Origin: Breviolum minutum Mf 1.05b.01
Lineage: Eukaryota > Sar > Dinophyceae > Suessiales > Symbiodiniaceae
Length of the DNA stretch: 64,000 nucleotides
Reading direction: 5' to 3'
Assembly (NCBI GenBank): GCA_000507305.1
Contig: DF241567.1
Coordinates: 1-64,000 of the forward strand
The notes under the pieces are model-generated. The model was not told the DNA's origin, did no database searches, and saw nothing but the letters and a program-made list of their open reading frames with translations. Positions 12,249-24,900 of the stretch are shown here, piece by piece. Made by a program: the position numbers and the translations under genes. How positions within the stretch are numbered: the first letter of the stretch is position 1; every line of letters begins with the position of its first letter.

Positions 12249-12795
12249 GTGATCTTCATACGCCAAGGTAACATGTGAATCTCAACTCAATGGTGTCTCA
12301 AACTTAGGACACCTCCCCCCTCCCCCCCAAAGAAAAACATTCCCCCAGTCCAATTCTGAGTTAAAACTCTGACAGGTACACTGTCGCCCACGCCCGAGAA
12401 TAGGATGGAAATGGGGTGTGACTTGCAGGATGAGTTGAACAGAGACGTGGTCAGGAAATTGCAATAAGAACAGTTTGCGCGAAATGATCTTATGGAGACA
12501 ACTGAACTCTCTTCTGAAAATCGGCTGAACAGTTTGAAACATTTATTCTTACCCAGCTGCTATATATATATATATATATACACAGGTTTTTAAGCCTCAG
12601 GAGTGGACAATAATGGATTCTTTAGAAGACTCAATATTTAATGCCAAAAATCAACCTAGGCTTTCTAATATTGAGTTGGTAATAGCATAGTCAGAACCCT
12701 ATCATGAAGTAGGGGTATTTTTTTCTATAGCCTAACAAGCCGCCTTTCTGTCAATATCAACAGGGTAATGTTTGAATTAGGAAGGTAACTCACCT

Positions 12796-12900
12796 GGGGT
12801 CAGCAGGACTGTTAATGTCGTGCGGGTGAAGGATGGCAGTGTCACTTGGCGGGACAACTGTTTGGTGGAAACTCCGCGAAGTCTTTTTTGCATTATGGAA
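12796..12900 (-). CDS. Possible minus-strand exon (strand ambiguous)
   Basis: On the minus strand a frame with RLRGVSTKQLSRQVTLPSF ends at a perfect consensus donor CCCCAG|GTGAGT. On the plus strand the same DNA is also open (VNVVRVKDGSVTWRDNC) after an AG|G acceptor. Flanking exons at 12975 and 13200 are plus-strand, so this consensus site may be coincidence. I cannot decide from sequence alone. Confidence 0.25.
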
Positions 12901-12974
12901 ATGTCTCCGTAAAAAGGAACACAGCACCTTAAAAAGGATTGACTGGAAGATAAGTTTCCTTTTTGGGATGGCAG

Positions 12975-13019
12975 AACTTGGAATGTGCCTATCTTACTTT
13001 CAAATACGCCATGGCAAAG
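12975..13019 (+). CDS. 15-codon internal exon
   Basis: Acceptor tttcctttttgggatggcag, then AACTTGGAATGTGCC..., then donor AAG|GTACAC. It encodes NLECAYLTFKYAMAK in phase 0 on both sides. The size matches the 45-nt micro-exons of the calpain gene in this window. Product unknown. Confidence 0.4.
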
Positions 13020-13199
13020 GTACACTTTCAAGTAGGGTTCATCATTTCAGATTTTAGCTTCTTATCAGGGGTGACTTCTATCCATGACGTTTACAAGTTG
13101 TGCCTTCCTTGCCTTGCTTTGCTGAATCATGGGTCGCTTTTTGGGGGATATTTCCGGCTAACTTGACCAAACTTCTTATGGGTGCAAGTTGGTGAGGAG

Positions 13200-13289
13200 G
13201 TGTGGAGAAAATCCACCGGACGCTACTTGTGTTGTCCCTGAGTGTTGGACATGTTGGATGTTGGATAACGAAGAGCTTGCAAAAGGAAG
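13200..13289 (+). CDS. Cys/Trp-rich internal exon
   Basis: Acceptor gtgaggag|G and donor GGAAG|GTATAT. The frame encodes CGENPPDATCVVPECWTCW followed by MLDNEELAKG, entering in phase 2 and leaving in phase 2. The cysteine spacing C-x8-C-x4-C-x2-C suggests a small metal-binding or disulfide module, but I do not recognise the family. Confidence 0.45.
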
Positions 13290-14028
13290 GTATATACTGT
13301 AGATTTATTGGGATTTTTCTTGTCCAGCCTCCCTTGAGCTCACCACTCTCATACACACAGACTTTTAGAATAAGGCTAATTATAATTATACTGTAATATG
13401 TTTGATTTCTGGTGATGTCCTGTTTTATCACATGGAAAAAGTAGTGGTTTAGCAGGAGCATCCCTACCAGCATCCGACCTGGTTGAACCCTCAGGTCATT
13501 CTGAGTGCCAAAGTCTCAGAGACCTCAGAGTCTTCAAGTATAAATTTGATGGTCCCTTCCAAGGATGGTCAGGCCCATGGGCTTCATGGGCTTCAAAACT
13601 TGGTGATTTTTTTTCTGTCAAGGTTTTTTGGGTGAAAAAATCTCCGGGATGATACCTTCATAAAAGCATGAGAATATTCTTGGGGTGCCCAGTGGCAAGT
13701 GTCAGATGTTTTTGCCGGCAAAGCCGAGGAGGATGGCTTATAGCAATATGAAACAAGGTGTCCTTAAGGGTTTTTTTAATGAAGTTGATGTATGTTTGTT
13801 TTGAAAGCTGGGATGAAAATCCCCCAAAAATGATACTGTACCCACTGATTCCTGATTGATGAATAAAACGGCTCAGCTTTGTTCACCTGGATGTTCTTTG
13901 TGGAAACCCAAAAAGTAGAGATAGAATATACACATTGAAGTATTTGCACCAAAAACAGAGAATACTTGGTTGAAGTATTCAAAATGCCGGACCGCTAGCA
14001 AGCGCAATAAAAGACATGTGGTTTTAAG

Positions 14029-14180
14029 CTGTGCAACCGCCATGTGGCCAGCAACTTGTCGCAGGCGGAGGCCATTGCCATGTTAGATACCCGTGATGCC
14101 CTGGTGTCGTTCGGGACTCGCGAAACCACCGGACACAGATCAGATCAGATTGGGACTCTCACGACCCTATGTTTATCTAG
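14029..14180 (+). CDS. Coding exon ending at a fold-back repeat
   Basis: After acceptor gttttaag the frame reads LCNRHVASNLSQAEAIAMLD then TRDALVSFGTRETTGHRSDQ. It stays open until the edge of the fold-back repeat at 14177-14277, whose terminal ctaggtgg could act as the donor (AG|GTGG). An earlier donor is possible. Product unknown. Confidence 0.45.
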
Positions 14181-14277
14181 GTGGTGATTTCATTTTCTTT
14201 TAAAAATGTTCATCCCTACCTGGGGAGATATTCAATTTGACTAATGTTTTTTTGGATGGGTTGAAACCACCAACTAG
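14177..14277. mobile_element. MITE-like fold-back, GGTGGTTTCA/TGAAACCACC family, copy 1
   Basis: It begins ctaggtggtgatttcat and ends gggttgaaaccaccaactag, with internal catccctacctggggagata and tttgactaat. Four other copies lie at 18794, 21802, 25478 and 53131 with the same order of internal blocks. Short length, inverted ends and no coding capacity indicate a MITE. Confidence 0.75.
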
Positions 14278-15038
14278 TTATCTTCAAAACAAAGGAACCC
14301 TATTGTTGGACCCTGTCAGATAGGTTGAAATCTTGCGTGTTGCATTTGTTTTTTGAAGTCGGAGGAGCCAGTTTTCGACATGCCAGTAATTACACTTTAG
14401 GGCAATGTGGTTGAAATTCCAGGTGGCAAATTCCAGAAGAACGTGGTAATTGGATCCACGGGTGAAGTTGGGAATTATTATATTTCCGTGGAGCTCAATG
14501 GCATTTTCGTAGCCATTTTTGCAACTCATATTGTAGATATCAATCTCCATCAATCTCAACCACAAGTTGCTCAGAGGTAAAACAGCAGACATCAACATGA
14601 GCATGAGGTGTGGCGCAACCCTATGAAGCATAAAGCATTCTATTGTAAATAGCACGGGTTTTCATGTTCTTCACCAAAAAGGCAAGGTAGCTCACCTGGC
14701 ATGTAAGCACTGCATCAACGCCAATCATAGCAGTTGCGCTGCATGGATATACATGGAAGGCACGGGGTGAATATGGCGGAAGTAACAGGGTCATACTCTG
14801 CGTTTCAACATGGCTGAATTGATGTTTTTTTGAGTTGGGTTACCACCCAAACAAATCTCCCGGTTGGGCACCAAGCATTGGCAGGTGTCTCAACAGGTTG
14901 CCTGTCAGCCTCATGTCACCCCAGGAATAGCGAGGACTCAACGAGAAAACCACAGCTTTAAACGAAGAAAAACTTCGGAAGCACTGGAAAGCTTGCCGTT
15001 TTTTGAAATGAAACATTCTTTGTTGCTCATGGCCAAAG

Positions 15039-15134
15039 TGTCAAGTGCCCCGTGGCAAGCCGGAACTGTGGCAGTTCATGGAGATGATGCTTGTGAATGG
15101 CAGGGTGGCTTTGGCTGCAGAGAATCCACATGGA
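15039..15134 (+). CDS. 32-codon internal exon, product unknown
   Basis: After acceptor catggccaaag the frame is CQVPRGKPELWQFMEMMLVN followed by GRVALAAENPHG, then donor GGA|GTACGA, phase 0 to 0. A longer frame (14864-15226, 120 codons) overlaps on the same strand, but the 32-codon frame has splice edges and better composition. Not recognised. Confidence 0.45.
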
Positions 15135-17994
15135 GTACGATTTTGTTGCTCAGGGGTATTTTAGGCAATGATCATTTTGGTGGGAAAAGGTCGATGAGAA
15201 TATCAAAAGATATGAAAATAATCTAAGCATGTTGGAAGGAAAAGTCAAGTGACGACATGCCTTTTCAATATGGCTTGAAAGTTTCAGCAAACTGTACCAC
15301 CAACTCATTGCCATATCGTGTGGAAAGTTTTGATCCCCAAAGCTGCTTCCCTACTTTCGAAGCAATAGCTGTGAAAACTCCTAAGATGTTTTTGTATCAT
15401 TTTGCCATGAATTGTGGAGGTGTTTAATAGACCAACTTGGCCAAGCCTTTTTTGTGTTTTTTTCATTGGCTTGATTTTTTTTTTGGGACCCTGTGGAAGA
15501 TGTATTTCTGAAGCATGAGTTTTCCTTGGTTTTGTTCGTTCGCCAAGAAAATAAACAAGTTGAGAAGATCATACATACACTTTGCAAGATTATTTGTCTC
15601 AAAGCTAGAGAAACACTCAACAGAACATTCCCCCCTCCAAAGAAAACAAACGAATGACTGGCTGGAAAATTCCAAAGATGAATGAGTCGATGTATCTCTC
15701 CTATTTGAACCATGGGGGGGGGATTTTCCAATGCCTGTCATCCGTCATCCATGAAGCACCTCCACCTGGGACCCTACAGATTCCAGTGCTGCTGCGCCAC
15801 GAAGCAGCTCCAATTTCGTGGATGAAGCCTTCCCTGCGGTGGGGAACCGCGGTGGAATCGGTTCGGGGAGGAATCGTGGAGCTACCCCAACAAATGCCAC
15901 AAAAGGTGGGGATTTCTGAACCATGAATGTATTCGTGTAATCAAATATGAATCATCATGATGTTGTACTAATCATCAATTAAATGAACAGTTGCCATGTC
16001 CTATTGAAGAGATCTTGGAATTTGCCTTTATCAATCGTCCCGGGTAGCTTCCTGCCAACAAAACTCACAGAGACGACTGAGCATGGTGCTTTGAGTAGAT
16101 CCGTGCAATGAGTACATTTAAGTATATACTTATACAGTCAGGTTATTTGTTTGATTTCTCAGGGGTGCCATTTTCCCTGAGTGTTCCAGTCAGGATCCCT
16201 TTTGAGTCAGAGTTTATAGTAGTTATATATAGTCGAGTTGTATAGTGGTTTTGAGCCATTTGTTTCAATCCATCAAAGATTGAATGGGACCTTACCAACG
16301 GACCCCTAAGTAAGTTGCTAGACTTATGAGATACTAAGGTTTAGGGGTCTGTTCAGTACGTCCTGTTGGAGATTTCTTGGATTCAAGCAAAGAGGTTTTC
16401 ATATTCCCTCCTTGTTTCCCGCATTTCGTTCCCAGGCGGCCACATCCATTCATGGGCGAAAAGAAGAGGCACTGTAGAAGGGCGAAACGTCGACAAGCAA
16501 ACCATGCCCAACTTATAGTAAGATTTTTAGTGACCATGCCAAAATGACACAACAAGATACTCCCCCAAGCCTGCTTGGTTTTGGAGTGAAAACCGGTTGG
16601 TCGTTCTTTGGGTGAGTTTTCTCATCTCTTCTTTTTTGTTTGCTTTTTTTGTTTTGTACAGTTGTTTGGATGTTGTTGTTGGTTGTAACTTGTTAATTCC
16701 CTGAAAATTCACAAATGACAGGCTGGAAAATCCCCCCATTTTTCATTTCGGAGAGATACATCGACTCATTCAGCCGGTTGGGACTTTTCCTGCGCCAGTC
16801 ATTCGTCCGTTTTCCGAAAGGGCTGGACGGAGATTCCACAATGTCGTTGCGGCTTGGATGCACACCAGTCAACTATGACATCCAAGCAAGGCAGCGGGGC
16901 AGCGGAGAACGGGTTGGAACTTGAAACTTGAACATGATGGTTTTTTGATCAAAGCTGAGTTCTAAAATCTAAAACGGATATAAATTAAGGGAGGTGAACA
17001 GTGAAGTGAGGATGAGGACATAGAACTTTTTGGAGACTTTTTTCTTTGGAATACACAGAATTTACAGTGAGATGAATCTGAATGTTTTACGTAATCAGAT
17101 GAGATGTATGTTGATTTTCCAAAGAAGATTTTGGAGTGAAGGAATTCTTCAGCGGTGTTGGAGGTGAAGTCAAAACAAAGTTGTAGCTTTTAGCTTTCAT
17201 TGTTAGGGTCGGGCTCTGGGTTTTGTATGCTTTTTGGAGAAGAGTATCTTACACTCCCTTCAATTGATTAGTACAGGCTTTTTGTAGCTTATGCTTTTTG
17301 CAGCTTGGTGCATTCCTGAGAGTTATAGAATGTGGTGTCGTATAGGTGTTCGCAGTGTTGGTTCACACTGGTGTTGATCCAGTTTATCCCTGATCGGCTC
17401 ACAGGCAGATACAGATAGGCTAAAGTAGCATCTGCCATGTTGGTGATGGATCATACACCCTCCAGCTGAAAATCCGTGAGAAGGATCATCTAGATTTGCA
17501 ACCGCATGAACATGCATGAATTGCTTTGCCCAACAGGTGTGATGCAAAAAGAAGCTTGTAAAATGATGCGCAGGTGCGCGAAGTCTCCTAAACTTATCCA
17601 AAGCCACGTTGGTGGCTTGTTACACATGTATTTGTACGCACATATATAAACAAATAATATCTATCTGTATATATATATATATATATACACCTAAATATAT
17701 ACCCATCCGCCAAGTCCTAGTCGCTTCAAGACCTCAAATGATGGAACCACAAAAAATAGCGACTCATGACTAGATTCAATAGGAAGAGATCTCCCATCGT
17801 CATCGTTTCTGCCATGGTTGGACGCGCAGTTGCCAGAGGTGAGAATTTGGAGTTTGGAATGAGTGATTGGGGTTTCAAAGAAACAGCATCTTATCAACTT
17901 TTTTGGACAGCATAACAAGGATGATATGATTTGGGGATGATTTTAGAGTATGCAGAATGCTCGTTGATTTCTGCATGGTGTTGTTACCGTTTCC
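15135..17994. other. Long stretch without a supported exon
   Basis: It holds a fold-back at 15655-15740 (atgactggctggaaaattcc against ggattttccaatgcctgtcat), a related end at about 16716-16770, the palindromic repeat at 16281-16382, and TA microsatellites (about 16125, 16222, 17665-17700). A 95-codon minus-strand frame at 17323-17607 is open but has no clear splice sites. Confidence 0.4.
16281..16382. repeat. Palindromic dispersed repeat, copy 1 (copy 2 at 18412-18514)
   Basis: Both copies have gaatgggacc...ccaacggaccc, then agtaagttgctag..., a centre agatact-aggttttagggg, and an inverted end gtcctgttggagatttct. The outer segments pair with each other (ggacc/ggtcc with caacgga/tccgtt). Non-coding, MITE-like. 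Confidence 0.6.
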
Positions 17995-18067
17995 ATGGCT
18001 TTGACCGGCCGTATCTCTTCCGGAAATTTCTCGATGGGTCAAGCAACCCACTTGGAAGAATTTTTGG
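17995..18067 (+). CDS. Possible first exon (ATG) of the alpha/beta-hydrolase gene
   Basis: ATG at 17995 opens MALTGRISSGNFSMGQATHL followed by EEFLG, ending at donor TTGG|GTGAGC in phase 1. Upstream in frame is a TGA (17965), and no AG lies between it and the ATG, so this Met is the natural start. tgcag at 17951-17955 could be a trans-splice acceptor. It lies about 0.9 kb before the first motif-bearing hydrolase exon. The phase does not join directly to 18947, so either an exon is missing or this is a separate gene. Confidence 0.4.
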
Positions 18068-18411
18068 GTGAGCTTGAAACAACAGAGGTGATTTTGTGAG
18101 AATTCCCTGCTAAAACAGCACCAAACATGGTGGGAGTTTCAAAAAAGACAAAGGAGATCAACTAAGGAGATCAGAGATCATAATCAAAGGAGGTCAAAGA
18201 AATTGCAGGTCATTTTTGTTTAATCATAGACTCTTAATGCAGCCCCTTTTTTGGAGTGGCAATCGCCATCAACTACTGTGACCCTTTTGTTGTAAAGTCA
18301 TCAGAACATTCGTATTCTGGATGTTCGAAAATAAGGGATCCACATGGAACATTAAGTGTCAGAAATGTTGGGATTCTAGTTATAGAAACCACTAGTCCAT
18401 CAAGTCCATCA

Positions 18412-18514
18412 AATGGGACCGAATCCCAACGGACCCCGTTCAGTAAGTTGCTAGAACGATTAGATACTCAGGTTTTAGGGGTCCGTTCACTGGGTCCTGT
18501 TGGAGATTTCTAGG
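18412..18514. repeat. Palindromic dispersed repeat, copy 2
   Basis: Counterpart of 16281-16382, with the same order of blocks: gggaccgaatcccaacggac, agtaagttgctagaacg, ggttttaggggtccgtt and gtcctgttggagatttct. Non-coding. Confidence 0.6.
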
Positions 18515-18793
18515 AGACTAGACCATTGGATTTTTTTTTTGATGATCTTTTGTGATCCTAAATCTTCAGACATTAACTTAGCCGCTAACCGCCTTTCGCC
18601 CCCTTCTCAAAAAGTTTGGTTGAGTTGCTGAACTTCTGGCACCGATATTCAGGGTATCTTAAAATCCACCTGCCAAATGGTGGGATTTTCACTATGACAA
18701 AAAACCTACACTCCCGAAATTCCTAACATATATGGCAAGCTGGATGATCACTAGTATTTTCTGTATGAAATACATCTTCAAATGGTTGATTTT

Positions 18794-18891
18794 CTAGGTG
18801 GTGGTTTCACATATTTTTTATTTTCACCCCTACTTGGGGAAGATTCCCATTTTGACTAATATTTTTCAACTGGGTTGAAACCACCAACTAG
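18794..18891. mobile_element. MITE-like fold-back, GGTGGTTTCA family, copy 2
   Basis: Begins ctaggtggtggtttcac and ends gggttgaaaccaccaactag. Internal blocks ttttcacccctacttgggga and ttttgactaatatttttcaa match the other copies. It sits 55 bases upstream of the hydrolase exon at 18947. Confidence 0.8.
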
Positions 18892-18946
18892 GTTGATTTT
18901 CCATTGCCATGTGAATTTTCGGGGGGGGTATTTCTAGTATTCCCAG

Positions 18947-21900
18947 CGCCTTGAAACCTCGGCAGTCGTGGAGCTCTCCTTGCCCTTGCGAGAAGGGCTG
19001 ACGCTGGCGGCGCAGGTGGATTTTGCCGTTGGGGAAAACAGGAAAACGAAGAGCAGGAAGATGAGAAAGGCAGACTTATATATGGGTGTTTCCTAAAATG
19101 GTGGTACCCAGCAACCATAGGTTTTCCTACTAAAAACGATCATTTTGGGGTGTTTTTTGGGGTACCACCATTTAAGGAAACAGAAATATATTCAACATGA
19201 ATGTGAATTTCTAACTTACTGTTTTGTATTGAAATTCCACATTCATGTTTGATGACGTTTGGGTCTATTTTTTTGAGATGCTTGCAAGGGTGTTCGGCGT
19301 TTTGTTTGATGGGAGCCACCAATCTGGTAGGTATATCAGCACGAGTACTGCTTCATGTACAAGTAAGATGTATGTAGGATGGTGTAGGACAAGAGGTATA
19401 GAGTATAGACAGTATGCAAATGTAAAAAACAGTATATACATGTCAAATATACATATGCTCTTAAGTGTTTGCAGGCATCCCTTTGAGGATCGACCTGGAA
19501 AAGATGTTGTTGTTTGTTTGTTTGTTTGTTTCCTCAATGGAATGACAGTTTTATTTGTTTCCTTGAATCGCACATTTAAAAAAAACGGATTTTCCCCCTG
19601 AGATTCTACCCTCCCCGAAACTAACAGCTCCTTCCCCGTAAAGGATGAGAAAATCAGAAACAAAAACTTCCAGGCTTGGGGTATAAATTCCCAGAGCTCC
19701 CTGCGTGGACGTCCTGTGTTGGCGTTGCATGGATGGTTGGACAACAGCATCTCGAGTGAAACGATTTTTTATCCCAATGAAATCTGATGGAAAAAGGGAA
19801 GAGGTACTCGTACTGCTATATCATGGGGGGAAGTTTGATAGAACATGTAGAAAAATGGTTGGAAAGTATTCTTTTTTCCATTCTTTTGCCTCTTTTTTGC
19901 AAATATATCTAGGAATGGTACAGTAAAATACAGTAAATTATCTATTCCCGTGCTAGATTTCTTGGAGATTTATATACCTAGAACATCATAGAACATATAA
20001 GTTATTCCGGAAGACGATGCAAAAGTCAAAGATCAAAGTACCCCAAGAGAACCGGCTTCTAAAAAACCCCCCAATGCACCTATTGTTTGAAATTTCTTAG
20101 GTTCATCATGGCAAGCTCTGTAATTATGGTGTTTCTGAGAGGTAGGGGTTTCTAGAGGAGTTTGAGGGTCACTAATTTGAGATAAAAAGTGGAAACTTGG
20201 CAGAATCTTTCTTATTTCGCTTGGCCTCATCTTGGCCCTGTGGAAGGGTTTCATCCAAATTTCCCACATTTGACTGGCCAGATTCTTTGTTGACGTCCTT
20301 GTTGTGGCTAAGGCAACAGCTTTCTAGAGCATCTTGGCACAACATCTTTTGTGACCCAGAAATGAAATCGAGCTTCACACACACACAGACACTCGACAAG
20401 AATGATGTGGATATTGAAATCAAAGTTTCGATAACGTGAACATTGCACCTTTGCATGTGGAAGCACTTTGAGAACTATGGCATCAGTATGGAGTGAACTT
20501 TTACTTCTTCCAGCAGTCATCCAACAGCATCACAAGTTTCAGTTGGAAAAAAAACAACTCATGAAACAATTTCTAACTAGGATTTTGCAAATTACATTCA
20601 ACCAACATTTCATTCGTGTTTTCTTGATAATATCTCAAGGTGATGCTTTATTTCCACAACCTGTCTTTATATTTCCATATATTTTTTCCCTAACAACTCC
20701 CAGTTTGACTCACCACTGTCGAGGTTGGCCCCTGCCCTAGCAGAGTCGGGCTTCTTGGTCGTGGCCATTGATTGGCCCGGCCACGGTCGGTCACAGCATA
20801 GGCAGGGGAAATTCACCGGAGGAAGTTTTGAAGGATAACTGAGGAAAACGGAAAAAAAACACATCGACAACCAAAAGATCCAAAAGCAAAACAACACGTG
20901 TCGAGCATTTTTTTTTGTTTGCATCTAACATCTTGTGAATGGATGTCTTTGGAATTTGCACAACTTTTCCCTGACTGTTCTTTTTTTTTGGAAGCTTAAG
21001 TAGGTTAGATCATAGATTTTCGACCGAGTTCCAGCACCCATTTGTGGGGCCGCAAGGGTTTGCCATCCCGGAGAGAAACACCTGCGACCTGAAGATGCTG
21101 TAGGTCCTTGGATGCAAGTTACCTTGCAACCGATTTACCATGGTATGCCGCGGAAGCTGCACGCCAGCCACTCGAATTTCAAGAAGTTACGTTTACGTTT
21201 TTTTTGGTGCTCGAAGATTACCGTGGGTTTTGGGACAACTATCAACTATCAAAGTTTCCAAGGAGTTGTTTGTGAAAACAGTCTTTTCCACCCCAAACTC
21301 CAAACCAAAGATCTTTGAAAAAACTGGTTGCTTCAACCAAAAAAGTCGTCCTTCTCTTGAGGTTGAAGTGGAGTCGTTTTGGAGTACTAGGAGTGACTCA
21401 GCGCCAATGTGGTGGAGCGGTGTCTAAAAGATTGGTTCCATGTTCATTCTATTTTTCCAAGTTTTTTGAGGCCAACATTTTTTTTTTGGAATTTAAGGGT
21501 ATCCCGAAATGCCATCCCCCCGTTAAACAATATTAACCCTCATGGTCCCTGAATTGTCCCCATAGTCAGGCCTCGTTTCCTGGGGGCGGGGGGGTGGCAA
21601 TGGGGGAATTCCAAGAAATCATGTTTCACTAAATGCAATGTTGTCTTTCTGCAATCACTTTTTTCCTGCCTACCTACCTGCTCTCATCTTCTTGTCCAAG
21701 CACCCATCCTTCCATTCAAACAATAGAATCTCAGTATGAATGATCAAAGGAGGTTGCTCTCCCCAAGACTAACAATGCAAAGTTGCTGAAAAGATGACAT
21801 ACTAGGTGGTGGTTTGAAATAATTTTTGATTCTACCTCTATTTGGGGAAGATGAACCCAATTTGAGCCATATTTTTTCAGATGGGGTGGTTCAACCACTA

Positions 21901-24900
21901 ACCAGAAGTAGCTGCATGTAGCCATCAAGGTTTCAACGGGTCCCCCCCGGTGGCCTTATGGAACCCGACCAACGGACCAACGGAGGACATTCGATGGGAG
22001 CTGCAGCTGCAAGCCTAATGGCAGGCAGTCACTATCCGTTTCTTGGTTTTTTTGCACCTGACATTGGCGCCGTTAAACCCGCCAAATAAGGAAGAGAGCT
22101 CCTTAAGCAGGGTGTTGAGTATAGATCTCAAATTAATGAAACAATCAGGGGGTGTTAAGATTCCCTAAACACATCAGAAGTTCATGTGAGCTTGAAATTG
22201 GATTCTTTTATAGGCTGATTTCCCATTTCCTGGGCGGTTTCGGTAGATCGAAACTGATGAAGCTGGAGCGTCAGATTTCGCCTTGCCTTTCTGAAAGGAT
22301 TCAGCGCTGGATGACACAGACACCTTGTTTAATTCCCCCAATGGTCACGTTGTATGATATGAAATAGATTGGACCAAAGTTGCTCCTTTAACACCTGCAA
22401 AAACCCATATATATATATATACATATCGATATCCAAGATTCATATCAATAAACATATATAATTTATACATTTGGGTACGTACAACAGCAATATGTTTCAT
22501 TCTCTACGTATATCACATACAGCAAATGGTCTTTTGTGAAAACCCCCGATTTCTTCAGGTCGCGAGACGCCTTAGTTGCTCTATGCTGCATTGAGATGTT
22601 AGGACTGGGGAATTGACAATAGGGGCTTGGGGAGGATGGCATTGGAGGAAATGCCGAAGAAGGGTGCCAAGAAGACATTCATTCCATATCTACATATTTA
22701 CATCTTACATCATCTTGCATGCCAAGCAATATCTTTTATTTTCGCTGAATCTCAGTTTCCACTAGCAGGATCTGTGAATATATGTGTATATATAATAATT
22801 ATATGTACATATGTATACGTACATAAATATCGTACACATAGCACAGGTGATTTTTACCATCTGTTTCTTTACACGTGCATCAATTCCTCCGGAGCATGGC
22901 ATTTTCGTGTCCAAAAGAACCCCCAATGTTTGCAGCGAATCGTGTGGCGCGTAAACAGGGACCCTAAAATTGAAGTCACGAAGTCCATATGGAAGAATGC
23001 TTCAGAAATCCCAATTCCCAACCATCGTTTCGATGGTCTTAAAACCTTGGTATTGGTTTTTTGAAACTACCAACAACTCTCAACTGGTGAGTTGGTTCAC
23101 CCGGATTTCTGGTTGCCAAAAAATCCATAGCATCGGGCTGCCGAAACACAGGACCTTTATCCAAAGCTTCTGGCAAGTCTGGACAGCATCTTCTCGAGGT
23201 CTGGCAAGGGTCCCAGGGTTGGTTGGTGGAGGTTTTACCCCAACTTTTTAATCTGAAAAGACGGTAAAAGTCGTAGCTTTTTCCTATACTTTTATTATAG
23301 TCCCTTACATACCTGGGTAGGATTTCATCCCCTATATACCCTAGGGGTTTTTAGGATATGAACCAATTTGCTATATCTATATAGATTGTTTTTTGCAGGA
23401 TAAACTGAACAATTGACTTCTCGAAGAGTGCTCCCGGATTGGATGGTTTTGATTATCTTAAAGAAACACCCCAACGAAGAGTGGAAATGCATCATATTTT
23501 TTGTACATTCTTTGACCCCATTCCTTCGTTTTATTGGATGTCCAATCACCGAAAACGATATCCGTATCGTGTGCCCGGCGCGTCCAGGGTCTTCAACGTC
23601 GCGCAAAATATTTGCAGCGGCGGTTGAGAGGTAGCCAAAAGGCGGTCGAATTGATTGGATGTTGGAGACTTCAGTAGTTTTGCTGGGTGGGGGGTAGGAT
23701 ACCATAGTTAATGGGATAAGTTGGGACAAGTAGATCATTATGATGAGGACTTGTATTCGCTAACATACTTACAACTCCTGACTCATGACTTTTGTTGTTT
23801 TTGTTGTTTGTTGGGTTGATGCGGACACAGCGAAAACATATCACCGTTTTGCAAGGACAACTTTAGATTGCGGTAAAACGCGCATCCAGCATCACAGGTT
23901 TCCAGGGTGTTGCGTTGTACCACTCGTGTGTCAGGTCTATGAGTCTCTGGAAGATTGTCTCTTAGCAAAGGCATATGGAAAGCGTGTGGTTTTGTTTGGT
24001 GGTCAAATGATGACATCATGTTAGATGTCACTGCTTTGCTATGAATGTTTGTTTATTGTTTGGTTTTTGATGGGTAATGCCATATCAAATGTATGTATAC
24101 ATGCAGATACACGTATTTTTACACACATCATTAAAAGATAGGTAGGTCCGGCTTTAAGAGTCTAAACTTTAAGCTTTGTGCCATCTAGGGGATCAACCTT
24201 CCCTAGCAAAGAAAAGGAGATCTGGTGTTATTCAGCCTGGGGGGTAGAAATGATATTTCTTCTGGAAGAGGTCGTTGAGTTGGAAATCTTTCTGTTGGTG
24301 AAGGGGTTGGAATTCACTGTTGGAAACTGTTGATGGAATGCATCCTATAAATGTAGCCGATGATTAATGGATGAGATTTGGATTCATTTGGTAAGTTTCA
24401 AGCATGCCAAGTGGCGCACTTTTTCAAGCAAGATTGAGATCCGTGTCTCCTTTGTGTCTGAAACAACGCTATGACCTCCACATTTTCAGGGGCAGAGAGA
24501 GAAAGACAGAACATGTATGCCGAACAAAAAACTGATAGAGGAAATGAATGGAACTTGTGAAATTGATGGAAACAAACTTCAACCTTTTTCCTCGCCTTGT
24601 AATCACCAAACTTTTTCAATCTTTTGTTGAGGTGTTGAGGCGCGCCTGCAGAGCGTGAAGGCATGGATTCCAGATATGTCCGATTTTGTTGGTTGGCCTG
24701 TGAGGCCCTGTCGGTTGATTGATGGATGATTGGATTCGTGCTCTTGGGTTTATTGCTTTGAATTCCATCATACCCAGAGGTAGGCAGAAATGTGAGTGCA
24801 ATCCATCCCCCAATGAACTGGCAGATGAATTTTCAGACTCCAATGAAATGCTCCAATGAATTACAGGCTTGGCCTGGACAACAACGCCTGACGACCCTAA

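Noticed and set aside
22152-22367. [10 protein letters not shown] considered as the hydrolase nucleophile elbow
   Set aside because: The glycine and serine of G-x-S-x-G are not in place, and the frame does not join in phase to 21185.
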